Numbered from the stretch's first letter, positions 18,222-26,742 are shown. The stretch is 64,000 nucleotides of DNA from Ruminococcus sp. YE71 (GCF_900119155.1 NZ_FPIR01000011.1:46898-110897); one strand, 5' to 3'. Notes: generated by a model not told the origin, from the letters alone. Translations and numbers: made by a program.

Positions 18222-18560
18222 TTAAATATCATTGAAAAACTCGTTGATGTCGGCAGAAACATCCTCTGCGCCCTTTGCAAGGCTTTTGGCGAAACCCGGA
18301 TCGGTAACGGCGATTATCCCCGTGACCTTTCCGACCGCGCTGCCGATCTGCTGCATCGTCATGCCGAGCCTATATACCGGCACTCCGTTTTTTGCACCGC
18401 AGAAGCGCATTTCCTTGAGCGATCTTGCCGAAAGGTCGCTTGCTGTGAACACTGCCTTAGCCTCGCCCAGATCGCAGGCGGACTTTGCGGTATCCATTCC
18501 GAGCTTCATGCGGCCTGCCTTGCGGCAGATGCCGAGCAGCCCAGACTTGTCATTCGTCAT
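18222..18560 (-). CDS. rplGA: L7Ae/YlxQ family RNA-binding protein
   Basis: 112 residues from the ATG at 18560 ([21 protein letters not shown]), preferred to the ATG at 18587 because it matches the usual N-terminus of YlxQ proteins. The fold-defining phrases are [17 protein letters not shown] and [20 protein letters not shown], the L7Ae kink-turn binding pattern. In Bacillus this gene lies between ylxR and infB, as here. It overlaps the ylxR end by 11 bp. Its role is thought to be RNA binding in ribosome assembly or RNase P function. Confidence 0.88.
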   Translation of the reverse strand: MTNDKSGLLGICRKAGRMKLGMDTAKSACDLGEAKAVFTASDLSARSLKEMRFCGAKNGVPVYRLGMTMQQIGSAVGKVTGIIAVTDPGFAKSLAKGAEDVSADINEFFNDI

Positions 18561-18819
18561 TTTCCAGCTCACGCTCCATTCCGTCATAGATATCGCCGCT
18601 TATCTCGCAGGAAAAAGCGCGTTCAAAGCGCTTGGCCTTTCTTGCTGCGCGGAAGCAGTCCGCACTGCGGCATATATATGCGCCCCTGCCCGATTTCTTT
18701 CCGGTCAGGTCGAGCGATATCTCGCCCTCGGCGTTCTTGACTACTCTTATAAGCTCACGCTTCGGCTTCATCTCGTTGCAGCCGAGGCACATTCTCATAG
18801 GTATCTTCTTCTGCTTCAT
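18550..18819 (-). CDS. rnpM: YlxR family RNA-binding protein (RNase P modulator)
   Basis: 89 residues beginning KKIPMRMCLGCNEMKPKREL, the signature of YlxR, with the GRGAYICRSADCFRAA motif further on. Recent work on Bacillus homologues shows that this protein binds RNase P RNA. The ATG shares its A with the nusA stop (TAATG at 18819), a clear case of translational coupling, and it overlaps the L7Ae gene downstream. Confidence 0.94.
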   Translation of the reverse strand: MKQKKIPMRMCLGCNEMKPKRELIRVVKNAEGEISLDLTGKKSGRGAYICRSADCFRAARKAKRFERAFSCEISGDIYDGMERELENDE

Positions 18820-19961
18820 TATTCCTCGCTATCTGCTGCGGCAGCTTCGGGAGCCGTCTCAGCTGCTTCTTCGGGTGCAGCCTCGGGCTGTTCCTCAGCC
18901 TGCTTTTTCATCTCGGCAGCCTGAACGTCAGACATGATGTCGATCTTGAAGCCTGTCAGTCCTGCTGCGAGTCTTGCGTTCTGACCCTTGTTGCCGATAG
19001 CGAGTGAGAGCTGGTTTGCTGGAACGACTACCTTGCACTCGGGTGTCTCGGCTTCCTTGTTGACGGTAACGCTGATGACCTGTGCGGGAGCGAGTGCTCT
19101 TGCGATGAATTCCTCTTCGTCCTCGCTGTAGGGGATGATGTCGATCTTTTCGCCGCCGAGCTCTGCGACTACCGCGGAAATTCTCGACTTCTTCGGGCCG
19201 ATGCAGGCGCCTATAGCGTCGACGTTGGGGTCGTTGCTCCTTACTGCGAGCTTCGAGCGGGAACCTGCGACTCTCGAAATGCCCATTACCTCAACGACGC
19301 CGTCGTGTATCTCGGGCACCTCGGTCTCGAAGAGTCTCTTGACGAGGTTCTTGTGAGTTCTCGATATTTTAAGTGAGGGCTTCTTCTCGGGGTTGGCGAT
19401 GCCTACCACGTATACCTTTATAAGGTCGCCCGGAACGAGCACTTCGCCGGGGATCTGCTCCTTGTGGACGAGGTAAACCTCGCTCTTGTCCATGCTGAGC
19501 ACGGCGTTGCCTGTCTTGCCCTCTATGCGTTCTACCTTAGCGGTCACGCACTCATAGAGCTTGTCGTTGAACTGCTCGATGATGCGTGCTCTCTCGTGGT
19601 TCTTGAGTTCGTGCTTGATCTGCTGTTTTGCGTTCTGTACCGCAACTCTTCCGAAGGTCGCGGGGGAAACTGCGATGAGGCACATACCGCCTACGTGGCA
19701 GTTGGGGTCGATGGTGCGTGCTTCCTCGATGTTGATCTCGTTGTAATCGTCGAGGGGCTCGTCGTCAACTACGAGCTTGAGGATGCCCATCTCGAAAGTG
19801 CCTGTCTCGGCATTGATCTCACATCTGATGTTATCACAGTTGGGGTTCTCTTTCTTGATAGCCTTTACAACGCCCTGCTTGATGATCTCGGCGAGCTGTT
19901 CGGACGAAAGTCCGTTGTCGGCTCCCATCTCGCTAAGTGCCGCAAAAAAATCTCTGTTCAT
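18819..19961 (-). CDS. nusA: Transcription termination/antitermination protein NusA
   Basis: 380 residues: N-terminal RNA polymerase-binding domain (to about 130), S1 domain (PGEVLVPGDLIKVYVVGI), then two KH domains with IGACIGPKKSRISAVVAELG and LAIGNKGQNARLAAGLTG. The last 30 residues are Ala/Glu-rich and disordered. This is the normal Gram-positive NusA, without the acidic repeats of enterobacteria. It binds RNA polymerase and nascent RNA, tuning pausing and termination. rimP lies 52 bp upstream. Confidence 0.97.
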   Translation of the reverse strand: MNRDFFAALSEMGADNGLSSEQLAEIIKQGVVKAIKKENPNCDNIRCEINAETGTFEMGILKLVVDDEPLDDYNEINIEEARTIDPNCHVGGMCLIAVSPATFGRVAVQNAKQQIKHELKNHERARIIEQFNDKLYECVTAKVERIEGKTGNAVLSMDKSEVYLVHKEQIPGEVLVPGDLIKVYVVGIANPEKKPSLKISRTHKNLVKRLFETEVPEIHDGVVEVMGISRVAGSRSKLAVRSNDPNVDAIGACIGPKKSRISAVVAELGGEKIDIIPYSEDEEEFIARALAPAQVISVTVNKEAETPECKVVVPANQLSLAIGNKGQNARLAAGLTGFKIDIMSDVQAAEMKKQAEEQPEAAPEEAAETAPEAAAADSEE

Positions 19962-20013
19962 TTTTTTAAACCGATCCTTTCTGAATGTAGGTTTTTTAGC
20001 TGTTTTTATCCGA

Positions 20014-20496
20014 TCAGAAGAGATCCTGATCGTCGTTTAAGTTTACCGAAGCGCATTCCTTGTAAGTGAACTGCGCGGTCGATGTCGGCTTGCCCTCGTC
20101 GTCCACTTCAAACGCAAGAGTGAAGCCCTCGTCGGTGCTGTCTGCCAGCAGACCCGTGAAGTCCTTCTGACCGTCCCTCGCCTTGTAGAGTTTTACGCGC
20201 ACTTCGTCGCCCGTACAGACCTCGAAGTGTTCGCGCCTTGTGAGCTTTCTGCCGAGTCCGGGGCTTCCTGCCTCGAAGATGTAGTTCTGAGTGATGAAGT
20301 CCTCAGCGTCGAGCACTTCATTGTAAGCGCGGGAGAATTCCTCGCAGATATTCATATCGATGCCCTCATCGCGGTCGATGAATATCCTCAGATACCATAG
20401 CGCTCCTTCTTTTTCAAAGCGCACATCCCAAAGGTAGAGTCCCAGTCTTTCGCAGATAGGCTCGGCGAGCTGTCGTGCTTTATCGACTGTATTCAT
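20014..20496 (-). CDS. rimP: Ribosome maturation factor RimP
   Basis: 160 residues. The N-terminal alpha/beta domain has LYLWDVRFEKEGALWYLRIF followed by the Asp-rich IDRDEGIDMNICEEFSRA, and the segment EAGSPGLGRKLTRREHF is the RimP signature. The C-terminal SH3-like domain follows. RimP helps 30S subunit assembly. It is the first gene of the operon that continues through nusA, rnpM, rplGA, infB, rbfA, nrnA, truB and ribF; AGGAGGAG precedes the ATG. Confidence 0.96.
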   Translation of the reverse strand: MNTVDKARQLAEPICERLGLYLWDVRFEKEGALWYLRIFIDRDEGIDMNICEEFSRAYNEVLDAEDFITQNYIFEAGSPGLGRKLTRREHFEVCTGDEVRVKLYKARDGQKDFTGLLADSTDEGFTLAFEVDDEGKPTSTAQFTYKECASVNLNDDQDLF

Positions 20497-20520
20497 TCGA
20501 TCTCCTCCTGATATAAAATC

Positions 20521-20548
20521 AAAAGACCGGTCTTTCGATCGGTCCTTT
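20521..20548 (-). terminator. Hairpin between the rimP promoter and rimP
   Basis: CGGTCCTTT (20540-20548) faces AAAAGACCG (20521-20529) with one mismatch; in minus-strand RNA it is followed by TTGATTTT. It lies after the LCP gene but also downstream of the rimP promoter, so it could be a terminator of the former or a leader hairpin/attenuator of the translation operon. Confidence 0.4.
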
Positions 20549-20566
20549 CTCTGAGATATTGTAGTT

Positions 20567-20595
20567 ATTATACCACAAAATCACGTAAAATGCAA
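20567..20595 (-). promoter_or_regulatory. Sigma-A promoter of the rimP-nusA-infB operon
   Basis: Reverse strand TTGCAT (20595-20590), 17-bp spacer, TATAAT (20572-20567), about 70 bp upstream of rimP. Confidence 0.75.
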
Positions 20596-20653
20596 GTACC
20601 CGAGCGGAATTTTTCGTTTCAAGGATGAATAATCAATTAACTCTGAGTAAATT

Positions 20654-21601
20654 TTATTGATCTTCCGTCTTTGCACCGCTTTTTGCCTGTGATTTTGTAG
20701 CCTCCATAACGTCATAAAGCTGCTGCTTGAATTCGTTGGAGGGGGTAAAGTGTTTTTCATCGCTCCAGGTTCCCGACGGGGTCAGTGTCTCCGCAGGTCT
20801 GATCTGTTTTTCGAGCATAGCCTTGATGTAGGCCCTGTGTTCCTTGTACTCGTTTTCCGAGAGGTTGGTAGCGCTGTTCGAGCCGATCTTGCTGTAGATG
20901 TTATCAAGGCTCGCGGAGGTCATCTCCACCTGATCGAAAGCGTTGTTGATAAGCTCTGTCAGGGCGACTCCGAGGAATTCCATATTGCCCTGTTTGCCCG
21001 ATGAGAACACGGGCGACTGGAGTATCAGCCTTATCTGTTTGCCCGAGAGTGCCACAGCCTTGTTCGGGCGGAGCGAGATGTCGTTGTCGCCGTTCTTGTC
21101 GAGGTAGTAGAGTTCTTCCTCGGGGGCGTAGGTGATGCCGCCGACTATGTCACAGATGTCCTCAAAGGAGCTGTTGGTCACAGTCGCGTAGTAATTTGTG
21201 CTGATGCCGAAGGTGTTGTCAACAGCGGTCTGGAGCTGTCTGATGCCGCCCTCAGCGTATACCTCGCGGAAATTCTTGCCTTCGTCCACCGTGCTGACGG
21301 TATAGGATGAGATGGGCACCACGATGACTCTCGCCTGTTCGGGGCAGATCCTCAGCACGAACAGGTCGGCGAGGGCGTCCTTTGCGTTGACTCTTGCGTA
21401 GAGGGTGTTGTAGGAATCGATGTAGGTGTCTGAGATATTAGCGTCCGCGCCGTGTTTGGTGGAGAGCTTGTTTACTATCATCTTCGCGAAAAGTCCGAAC
21501 ACTCCGAGAAATATCAGCAGAGTAGTGAAGTATATCAGTGCTACGGGAGCCTGCGAACGTCTCCTGCGTTTTTTTGTTCCGGTCTTTGCTGTCTTTGCCA
21601 T
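20654..21601 (-). CDS. LytR-CpsA-Psr (LCP)-like membrane protein
   Basis: 315 residues. A basic N-terminus (KKRRRRSQ) and one membrane helix (ALIYFTTLLIFLGVFGLFAKM, about 21-41) lead to an extracellular domain whose phrases VIVVPISSYTVS, DICDIVGGITY and LSGKQIRLILQSP follow the LCP order (FNSIPRD..., VGGV, LSG..AL.Y.R). The arginines that bind the pyrophosphate of the lipid-linked donor in active LCP enzymes are not obvious, so this could be a divergent or inactive member. LCP enzymes attach teichoic acid or capsule to peptidoglycan. It follows the SLOG gene by 11 bp in one unit. Confidence 0.7.
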   Translation of the reverse strand: MAKTAKTGTKKRRRRSQAPVALIYFTTLLIFLGVFGLFAKMIVNKLSTKHGADANISDTYIDSYNTLYARVNAKDALADLFVLRICPEQARVIVVPISSYTVSTVDEGKNFREVYAEGGIRQLQTAVDNTFGISTNYYATVTNSSFEDICDIVGGITYAPEEELYYLDKNGDNDISLRPNKAVALSGKQIRLILQSPVFSSGKQGNMEFLGVALTELINNAFDQVEMTSASLDNIYSKIGSNSATNLSENEYKEHRAYIKAMLEKQIRPAETLTPSGTWSDEKHFTPSNEFKQQLYDVMEATKSQAKSGAKTEDQ

Positions 21602-21612
21602 TTTCCCTATCC

Positions 21613-22215
21613 TTATCCTTTCAGATCTTCATCTATCTGATCCTTATATATCATTACCGTCGCAAGGTGAGCCTTCTGAGCCATTCGCACCGTCTGAGCG
21701 GTACCCGAGTGCAGCTTTTCGCGGCTCTTGAGATAGCCTATCAGTGCCGAGGAGCAGTTCACCATGAATTGGTTCCGCACCTTGTAGCATCCGTCGGTAT
21801 ACTTTCCGAAGAACACGAACGTGCAGAAGGCGGAGTCGAGCGCCTGCTTGTAGATGCTGCGTTCGCGGGGCGTCTTCATCTCGCGTATCTGTCCCGTGTA
21901 GGGGACTGCGCACACGAGCCTGACTTCGGGCGCGATGTCGGGGATGTTGAGCAGGATGTCCGCCGCAAGGATGTCAAATCCGCTGGACATACCCGTGATG
22001 AACACGTCGTACCCCGAAAGGAGCTGTACTCTGATGAGCAGTTCGAGCCGTTCGCGCAGAGCCCTCATGCCCTCGCTGTCCTCGCTGCCGCCGTCGGGAA
22101 GGTCTTTGAGTCTGTGACCCGTAAAGCAGCATATCCTGTGCCTGCCGAGCTTTTGCAGCTCGTCGGGTATCTCGGCGCTGCCGTGCGTGTCGATTATCGT
22201 GGGAATATGCTGCAT
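21613..22215 (-). CDS. SLOG family protein (DUF1273/YpsA-like)
   Basis: 200 residues from the ATG at 22215, with GTGAGGTGAG upstream. The protein contains RICCFTGHRLKDLP near residue 27, FITGMSSGFDILAADILL, and RLVCAVPYTGQ, the three strands and glycine turns of the SLOG Rossmann fold found in DUF1273/YpsA. SLOG domains bind nucleotides or nucleotide-derived ligands; YpsA of Bacillus affects cell division under stress. The gene is the first of a two-gene unit with the LCP-like gene. Confidence 0.85.
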   Translation of the reverse strand: MQHIPTIIDTHGSAEIPDELQKLGRHRICCFTGHRLKDLPDGGSEDSEGMRALRERLELLIRVQLLSGYDVFITGMSSGFDILAADILLNIPDIAPEVRLVCAVPYTGQIREMKTPRERSIYKQALDSAFCTFVFFGKYTDGCYKVRNQFMVNCSSALIGYLKSREKLHSGTAQTVRMAQKAHLATVMIYKDQIDEDLKG

Positions 22216-22248
22216 CAAAAAAACTCACCTCACGGCATTACTCATATT

Positions 22249-22277
22249 ATTATAACACATTATTCCCGACATTTCAA
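22249..22277 (-). promoter_or_regulatory. Sigma-A promoter of the SLOG-LCP unit
   Basis: Reverse strand TTGAAA (22277-22272), 17-bp spacer, TATAAT (22254-22249), 34 bp from the SLOG start codon. Confidence 0.75.
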
Positions 22278-22345
22278 TAGGGAATGCAAATTTTTTTCGA
22301 TAAGGGAGATGATGCGGGATTTTTTTTATATTTGTGCAGAAATCG

Positions 22346-22374
22346 TTGACAATTTGAGAATAATAGGTTATAAT
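22346..22374 (+). promoter_or_regulatory. Consensus sigma-A promoter of the 249-residue gene
   Basis: TTGACA (22346-22351), 17-bp spacer, TATAAT (22369-22374); both hexamers are perfect. Confidence 0.88.
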
Positions 22375-22413
22375 AAGATAATAAAATACTTTTTCCGCGA
22401 AGAGGTGAGATGA

Positions 22414-23163
22414 ATGGGTTTATTTGGAGCAAAGGGCGAAAGAGTCAGTATCCATGACAGAAAGCTGGATGATTCGGAGTACCGTTCGACTATAAAGGGC
22501 GACGACCCCCGCATCATCGGTATGCTCGACAAGAACGTTTCGGTCATCATCAAGAATGAGACCGCTCTTGACCATCACATCGATTACAGTATATACATAT
22601 GCCTGACGGGCAAAGCCTGCGCCGAGACTATGAAGAATCTCCGCGCAAAAAAGGGTGATACCATCTCTGCAAAGATGATGAGGCTGGGTAATGTCCTTCT
22701 GACTGCTTTTGACAGACAGGAATGCCGCGCAGTTTTTCTGTACGGTCTGTCCGACCTGCGCGAGGTCATCGCAAAGCGCGACCTTGAATGTATAAAGGAG
22801 CTGCTTGAGGATTACAATACCCTCTACCGCCGCGCTGTGGGCGAGATGACGACCCTTCAGGTGTACGAGAAGCTGAAGAAAAAGTTCGTGTATGTTGTAG
22901 GTACCCTTCCGCGCCTCGACGCAAACGGTACCCGCAGACTTACTCCCGATATCGACGTTGAGAAGTTCGAGTGGATAGGCGACGATGCACGCACATCCGC
23001 GCTCTGCTATCTGGACAAGCGCACCGCAAAGGTCGGCAGACCCGACGCGCTCACTTCCTCGATACGACTCGGCGAGTTCACCGAGGGCTTCGGCTCCGTG
23101 ATCCTTGAGGGCAATTCTGCCAACTGGCTCGAATTCAACGCATCCGACCTCGACCTGATATGA
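22414..23163 (+). CDS. Cytoplasmic protein of unknown function
   Basis: 249 residues starting MGLFGAKGERVSIHDRKLDD, with GAGGTGAG before the ATG. No signal peptide or membrane segment. The sequence is charged and alpha/beta-like; the central part (CIKELLEDYNTLYRRAVGEM, LKKKFVYVVGTLPRLD) may be a helix bundle. I do not recognise a family. The gene is a single unit with a perfect promoter upstream and a strong terminator downstream, and its codon use fits the core genes, so it is probably expressed. Confidence 0.75.
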   Translation: MGLFGAKGERVSIHDRKLDDSEYRSTIKGDDPRIIGMLDKNVSVIIKNETALDHHIDYSIYICLTGKACAETMKNLRAKKGDTISAKMMRLGNVLLTAFDRQECRAVFLYGLSDLREVIAKRDLECIKELLEDYNTLYRRAVGEMTTLQVYEKLKKKFVYVVGTLPRLDANGTRRLTPDIDVEKFEWIGDDARTSALCYLDKRTAKVGRPDALTSSIRLGEFTEGFGSVILEGNSANWLEFNASDLDLI

Positions 23164-23169
23164 CTTCCA

Positions 23170-23202
23170 AAAGAGAGACTCCCGCGGTCTCTCTTTATTT
23201 GT
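23170..23202 (+). terminator. Intrinsic terminator
   Basis: AAAGAGAGAC (23170-23179) pairs perfectly with GTCTCTCTTT (23187-23196) around TCCCGCG, then ATTTGTT. Confidence 0.85.
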
Positions 23203-23223
23203 TAGTGAGTGCGGGTATTAACC

Positions 23224-23282
23224 GGGGGAAACCTTTCTGAAGAAAGGTTCTCCCCCAGACCCCCTTCCAAAGACTTTTAATA
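23224..23282. repeat. GC-rich hairpin repeat, left copy of an inverted pair
   Basis: A hairpin (GGGGGAAACCTTTC against GAAAGGTTCTCCCCC) is followed by AGACCCCCTTCCAAAGAC and TTTTAATA. The segment 23240-23282 recurs in inverted orientation at 23488-23530 with high identity. The structure resembles a MITE- or REP-like intergenic element. The 200 bp between the copies hold no credible gene. Confidence 0.65.
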
Positions 23283-23487
23283 TGTTTGCGGATAGATGTG
23301 GTCGGGAAGACAGGCTCTCGCCGCTTTTGGCAGGGCAGGGAATTGCTGTCGCCGCTCCCTGTGCCTGAACCTTGAAGTTTTTTGCACTCATGAACGTCTT
23401 TTTGGCAGGGGGTTCACTATTTTACAAGAGAACTACAAACATTCCGACCAATACTATTTATAATAGCAAAACACCCTTTGCTAAAAG

Positions 23488-23530
23488 TATTAAAAGTTTT
23501 AGGAAAGGGGGCTGGGTGAGAACCTTTTTT
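23488..23530. repeat. Right copy of the inverted repeat pair
   Basis: Reads TATTAAAAGTTTTAGGAAAG, then GGGGCTGGGTGAGAACCTTT. Its reverse complement aligns with 23240-23282 with only a few mismatches and one gap. Confidence 0.62.
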
Positions 23531-23644
23531 TATAGCCGTGCGAAGCTGAGGCGGAGGGTCTTCCCCAAGTTAGATACGCACTCTTTTCCTGTTGAGCATA
23601 AACGGGACTTAACAGATTATTTTGATTTATTTTTGTTTTTTTGG

Positions 23645-23673
23645 TTGCAAAAACGGCAGGGATATGTTATAAT
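23645..23673 (+). promoter_or_regulatory. Sigma-A promoter of guaA
   Basis: TTGCAA (23645-23650), 17-bp spacer, TATAAT (23668-23673), leaving a leader of about 25 nt. That leader is too short for a purine riboswitch downstream of this promoter. Confidence 0.75.
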
Positions 23674-23704
23674 TACTTTATATTTTTATTCGGAGGTAAT
23701 GCAA

Positions 23705-25249
23705 ATGCGTCAGAACGGACATGAGTATGTGCTTATTATCGACTTCGGCGGTCAGTACAATCAGCTTATCGCGAGAAGGGTCAGAGAATGTAATGTTTAC
23801 TGCGAGGTCAAGAGCTACAAGAGCATCACTATTGATGAGATAAAGGCTCTTGCTCCCGAGGGCATCATCTTCACGGGCGGTCCGCAGAGCGTTTACGGCG
23901 AGGGCGCACCCTCGATCGACAGGGAAGTGTTCGAGCTGGGCGTTCCCGTGCTGGGCATCTGCTACGGTTCGCAGCTGATGGCTCATGTGCTCGGCGGCAA
24001 GGTGCAGACCTGCACTACCTCTGAGTACGGCAAGACCGAGACTTACTACGATCCCGACTGTCTGCTTTTCGGAAAGACGGGCAGCAAGGCTGTTTCGTGG
24101 ATGAGCCACACCGATTATATCGCCGAGATACCCGACGGCTTCACCATCACCGCTCACACCGACAACTGTCCCGTTGCGGCTATGGCGAATGAGGAGAAGC
24201 GTCTGTACGCAGTGCAGTTCCACCCCGAAGTTAACCACACCGAGAACGGTCTTTCGATGCTCGACGCATTCCTCAAGAAAGTCTGCGGCTGCAAGGGCGA
24301 CTGGACGATGGAAAGCTACGCCGAGACCGCTATCCGTGACATCCGCGAGAAGGTCGGCGACGGCAAGGTGCTGCTGGCTCTGTCGGGCGGTGTTGACAGC
24401 TCTGTTCTGGCGGCTCTGCTCTCGAAGGCTATCGGCAATCAGCTGACCGCGATATTCGTCGATCACGGTTTCATGCGCAAGAACGAGGGCGACGAGGTCG
24501 AGGCGGCGTTCGCTGACTGGGACATCAATTTCGTCCGCGTCAATGCGAAGGACAGGTTTATGGCGAGACTCAACGGCGTGAGCGACCCCGAGACCAAGCG
24601 CAAGACCATCGGCGAGGAGTTCATCCGCGTGTTCGAGGCTGAGGCAAAGAAGATCGGCGCTGTTGATTTCCTTGCGCAGGGCACCATTTATCCCGACGTT
24701 ATCGAGTCGGGAAGCGGCGACGCGGCAGTCATCAAGAGCCACCACAACGTCGGCGGTCTGCCTGATTATGTTGACTTCAAGGACATCATCGAGCCGCTGA
24801 GGATGCTGTTCAAGGACGAGACCAGAAAGCTCGGTCAGGAGCTGGGTCTCTCTGAGACGCTGGTGTGGAGACAGCCGTTCCCGGGTCCCGGACTTGCGAT
24901 ACGCATCATGGGCGAGATCACCGATGAAAAGCTGACCATCCTCCAGGACGCTGACTGGATCTTCCGTGAGGAGATCGCGAAGGCGGGTCTTGACCGCAGC
25001 ATCGGACAGTATTTCGCAGTGCTGACCAACAACCGTTCGGTCGGCGTTATGGGCGATTTCCGCACCTACGACTACACGCTTGCGCTCAGAGCCGTTACTA
25101 CCACCGATTTCATGACTGCCGATTTCGCACGCATCCCCTACGAGGTGCTCGAGGTCTGCTCATCGCGTATCGTTAACGAGGTGGGACACATCAACCGCGT
25201 TGTGTATGATGTTACTACTAAGCCGCCTGCTACTATTGAGTGGGAATAA
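23705..25249 (+). CDS. guaA: GMP synthase (glutamine-hydrolysing)
   Basis: 514 residues from the ATG at 23705, chosen because GGAGG lies 8 nt upstream; the open frame continues to 23372 but that part lies before the promoter. The enzyme aminates XMP to GMP. The class I glutamine amidotransferase domain has the catalytic Cys86 in GICYGSQ and His173/Glu175 in FHPEV. The ATP pyrophosphatase loop is LSGGVDSSV near 225. The C-terminal dimerisation domain contains [18 protein letters not shown] and ends KPPATIEWE, as usual. It is a single gene. Confidence 0.98.
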   Translation: MRQNGHEYVLIIDFGGQYNQLIARRVRECNVYCEVKSYKSITIDEIKALAPEGIIFTGGPQSVYGEGAPSIDREVFELGVPVLGICYGSQLMAHVLGGKVQTCTTSEYGKTETYYDPDCLLFGKTGSKAVSWMSHTDYIAEIPDGFTITAHTDNCPVAAMANEEKRLYAVQFHPEVNHTENGLSMLDAFLKKVCGCKGDWTMESYAETAIRDIREKVGDGKVLLALSGGVDSSVLAALLSKAIGNQLTAIFVDHGFMRKNEGDEVEAAFADWDINFVRVNAKDRFMARLNGVSDPETKRKTIGEEFIRVFEAEAKKIGAVDFLAQGTIYPDVIESGSGDAAVIKSHHNVGGLPDYVDFKDIIEPLRMLFKDETRKLGQELGLSETLVWRQPFPGPGLAIRIMGEITDEKLTILQDADWIFREEIAKAGLDRSIGQYFAVLTNNRSVGVMGDFRTYDYTLALRAVTTTDFMTADFARIPYEVLEVCSSRIVNEVGHINRVVYDVTTKPPATIEWE

Positions 25250-25372
25250 TGCAAATACTTGCTGAAACAGCGTAATACCGTGCTTTTCGTGGTATAGTTA
25301 AGCTGAATGGCACCGATTTGGCAACATTTTTCTATCATCGGCAACAGTATAAAAATAATTGTCTGAAAAGAT

Positions 25373-25413
25373 AAGAGCTATCTGATTCGTATTTGAATCG
25401 GATAGCTCTTTTT
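25373..25413 (+). terminator. Terminator shared by guaA and the facing gene
   Basis: AAGAGCTATCTGATTC (25373-25388) pairs with GAATCGGATAGCTCTT (25395-25410), then TTTG. The one irregular pair is a U-G wobble on the plus strand but a mismatch on the minus strand, so it suits guaA best. Confidence 0.85.
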
Positions 25414-25414
25414 G

Positions 25415-26110
25415 TTAGTATTTGTAATATAGGAGATCATTATCTTTTAAACATTTTTCTATAATTTCAGTTGCATTTTTATAAGGAATTTGAAAAAACT
25501 CTCTATCACTTCTAAGTCTATATTGAGATAATTCTTTGTGAATCATCTTTTCAGCCAGTTTACAATCTTTTACTCTAAAAACAGCTCTTGGTGAAATCGG
25601 ATATACAACTCCCGTTGCAGAGTTTATTTCTTGAACTCTTTTTAATACATTCCTTTTAGTCATTCCTATTTTTAGTAGTTCTTTATCTTCGCGGCGAGAT
25701 AGGATATATATATATTCATCATTATCTTCATTATGAATATCAAAATTAAGAAAGTTGTTTATGTAAACACAAATATTAGTTTGTAATAGCTTATTTTTTA
25801 TCCTTTTGATTTCATCTAAATTATTGTTTTTTATGCAAGTTCGCAAACCAGCTAAAAGTCTAACAAATTCTTTGTTTTCAAAGTAATTTGGATAATCAAA
25901 GTACATATAAACAGTAAACCAATCCCATTGATCTTGTTTAATAATTCGATTAAACAACCCCTTAACCATGCTTATATCATCTAATATATTGATTTCATAA
26001 GTTGCTATTGGATTGTTTATGTATGCAAGTATTATTTTAAGCGATTTTCTGTATTTTGTTTGTGTTTCAGGTTTTAATGGTGCAGAACCAAATCCCCACT
26101 TAGGTATCAC
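25415..26110 (-). CDS. T5orf172 / GIY-YIG-like (MUG113-type) protein
   Basis: 231 residues from a GTG at 26110 with AAAGGAG 8 nt upstream; earlier ATGs would run into the upstream gene. The N-terminal 130 residues are not recognised. Residues about 140-225 carry DEYIYILSRREDKELLKIGM, then VLKRVQEINSATG and AEKMIHKELSQYR...REFFQIP, the pattern of T5orf172/MUG113 proteins, which are distant GIY-YIG nuclease relatives found in phages and mobile elements. The gene is far more AT-rich than guaA beside it, which points to transfer. It starts 13 bp behind the XRE regulator and is probably controlled with it. Confidence 0.75.
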   Translation of the reverse strand: MIPKWGFGSAPLKPETQTKYRKSLKIILAYINNPIATYEINILDDISMVKGLFNRIIKQDQWDWFTVYMYFDYPNYFENKEFVRLLAGLRTCIKNNNLDEIKRIKNKLLQTNICVYINNFLNFDIHNEDNDEYIYILSRREDKELLKIGMTKRNVLKRVQEINSATGVVYPISPRAVFRVKDCKLAEKMIHKELSQYRLRSDREFFQIPYKNATEIIEKCLKDNDLLYYKY

Positions 26111-26123
26111 TACTATCACTCCT

Positions 26124-26594
26124 TTATTTATTTGTTGTTTTCCGCTCCGCTTCCGACTTCGGATACCTATATCTCCACTGGTCATACTCCTCACGGGTGA
26201 TCTCCCCGTTGCGGTATTTCTGAGCCATTTCCTCCCACGGTTCGAGCAGACCTGTCATCTTCGCAAATGTTGAGCCGTTTTGTCTGTTGATGCGGATACA
26301 GATTTCCCCGTCCAGACGGTCGATCTTGAAGCCGTACAAGTCCTCTAAGGCAAACAGTGTGTGCATAAGCCCTGTGTAGCTGTCTATGTTTGGCACGTTC
26401 AGAGCCTCGGTCGATACGTCAAGTGCGTCGGCAAGCTGTTCTACAAGGTCAGCTTTGGGTGTGCGTGAGCCTGATTCATATTGTGCCATACGAATATCGG
26501 CTGTCCGTTCCGAGAAGCCGACCTGCAAGCCAAGAAACTTCTGTGTCATACCTCTGAGGTTCCGGAGAAACCGGATTCTCTCACCTATTGCCAT
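26124..26594 (-). CDS. XRE family transcriptional regulator
   Basis: 156 residues from the ATG at 26594 (GGAGGG 7 nt upstream). Residues 1-60 form a Cro/CI helix-turn-helix: IGERIRFLRNLRGMTQKFLG followed by FSERTADIRMAQYESGSRTP. The rest is a short unknown domain ending in a charged tail with an EEYDQWRYRYP motif often seen behind regulators of integrative elements. It is divergent from the HTH gene at 26799; three direct repeats lie between the two (see 26665-26742). Probably an autoregulating repressor of the mobile remnant. Confidence 0.88.
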   Translation of the reverse strand: MAIGERIRFLRNLRGMTQKFLGLQVGFSERTADIRMAQYESGSRTPKADLVEQLADALDVSTEALNVPNIDSYTGLMHTLFALEDLYGFKIDRLDGEICIRINRQNGSTFAKMTGLLEPWEEMAQKYRNGEITREEYDQWRYRYPKSEAERKTTNK

Positions 26595-26652
26595 ATTGTT
26601 GCCCTCCATTTTCAATCGGCAGACGATCTGCGCCGCCATTTTTCACAAATCT

Positions 26653-26682
26653 ATTATAACATATATGCTTAGTGCTTGTCAA
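26653..26682 (-). promoter_or_regulatory. Promoter of the XRE regulator
   Basis: Reverse strand TTGACA (26682-26677), 18-bp spacer, TATAAT (26658-26653). One copy of the ATGYTTAGTR repeat lies inside the spacer. Confidence 0.82.
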
Positions 26683-26742
26683 GATAGTAGAAATAAAAAT
26701 GTTTAGTGTTTTTGCGCTTGACATAACGGCATATGTTTAGTA
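26665..26742. promoter_or_regulatory. Three direct repeats at exact 34-bp spacing (probable operator)
   Basis: ATGCTTAGTG (26665-26674), ATGTTTAGTG (26699-26708) and ATGTTTAGTA (26733-26742) repeat with a period of exactly 34 bp. The outer copies overlap the spacers of the two divergent promoters. The XRE protein is the obvious candidate ligand. Confidence 0.75.

Noticed and set aside
23283..23700. Purine riboswitch before guaA
   Set aside because: I looked for the conserved purine-aptamer core and found none; the leader after the best promoter is only about 25 nt.
23372..23704. Longer N-terminus for guaA
   Set aside because: It would begin before the promoter at 23645-23673 and crosses the inverted repeats; GGAGG points to the ATG at 23705.
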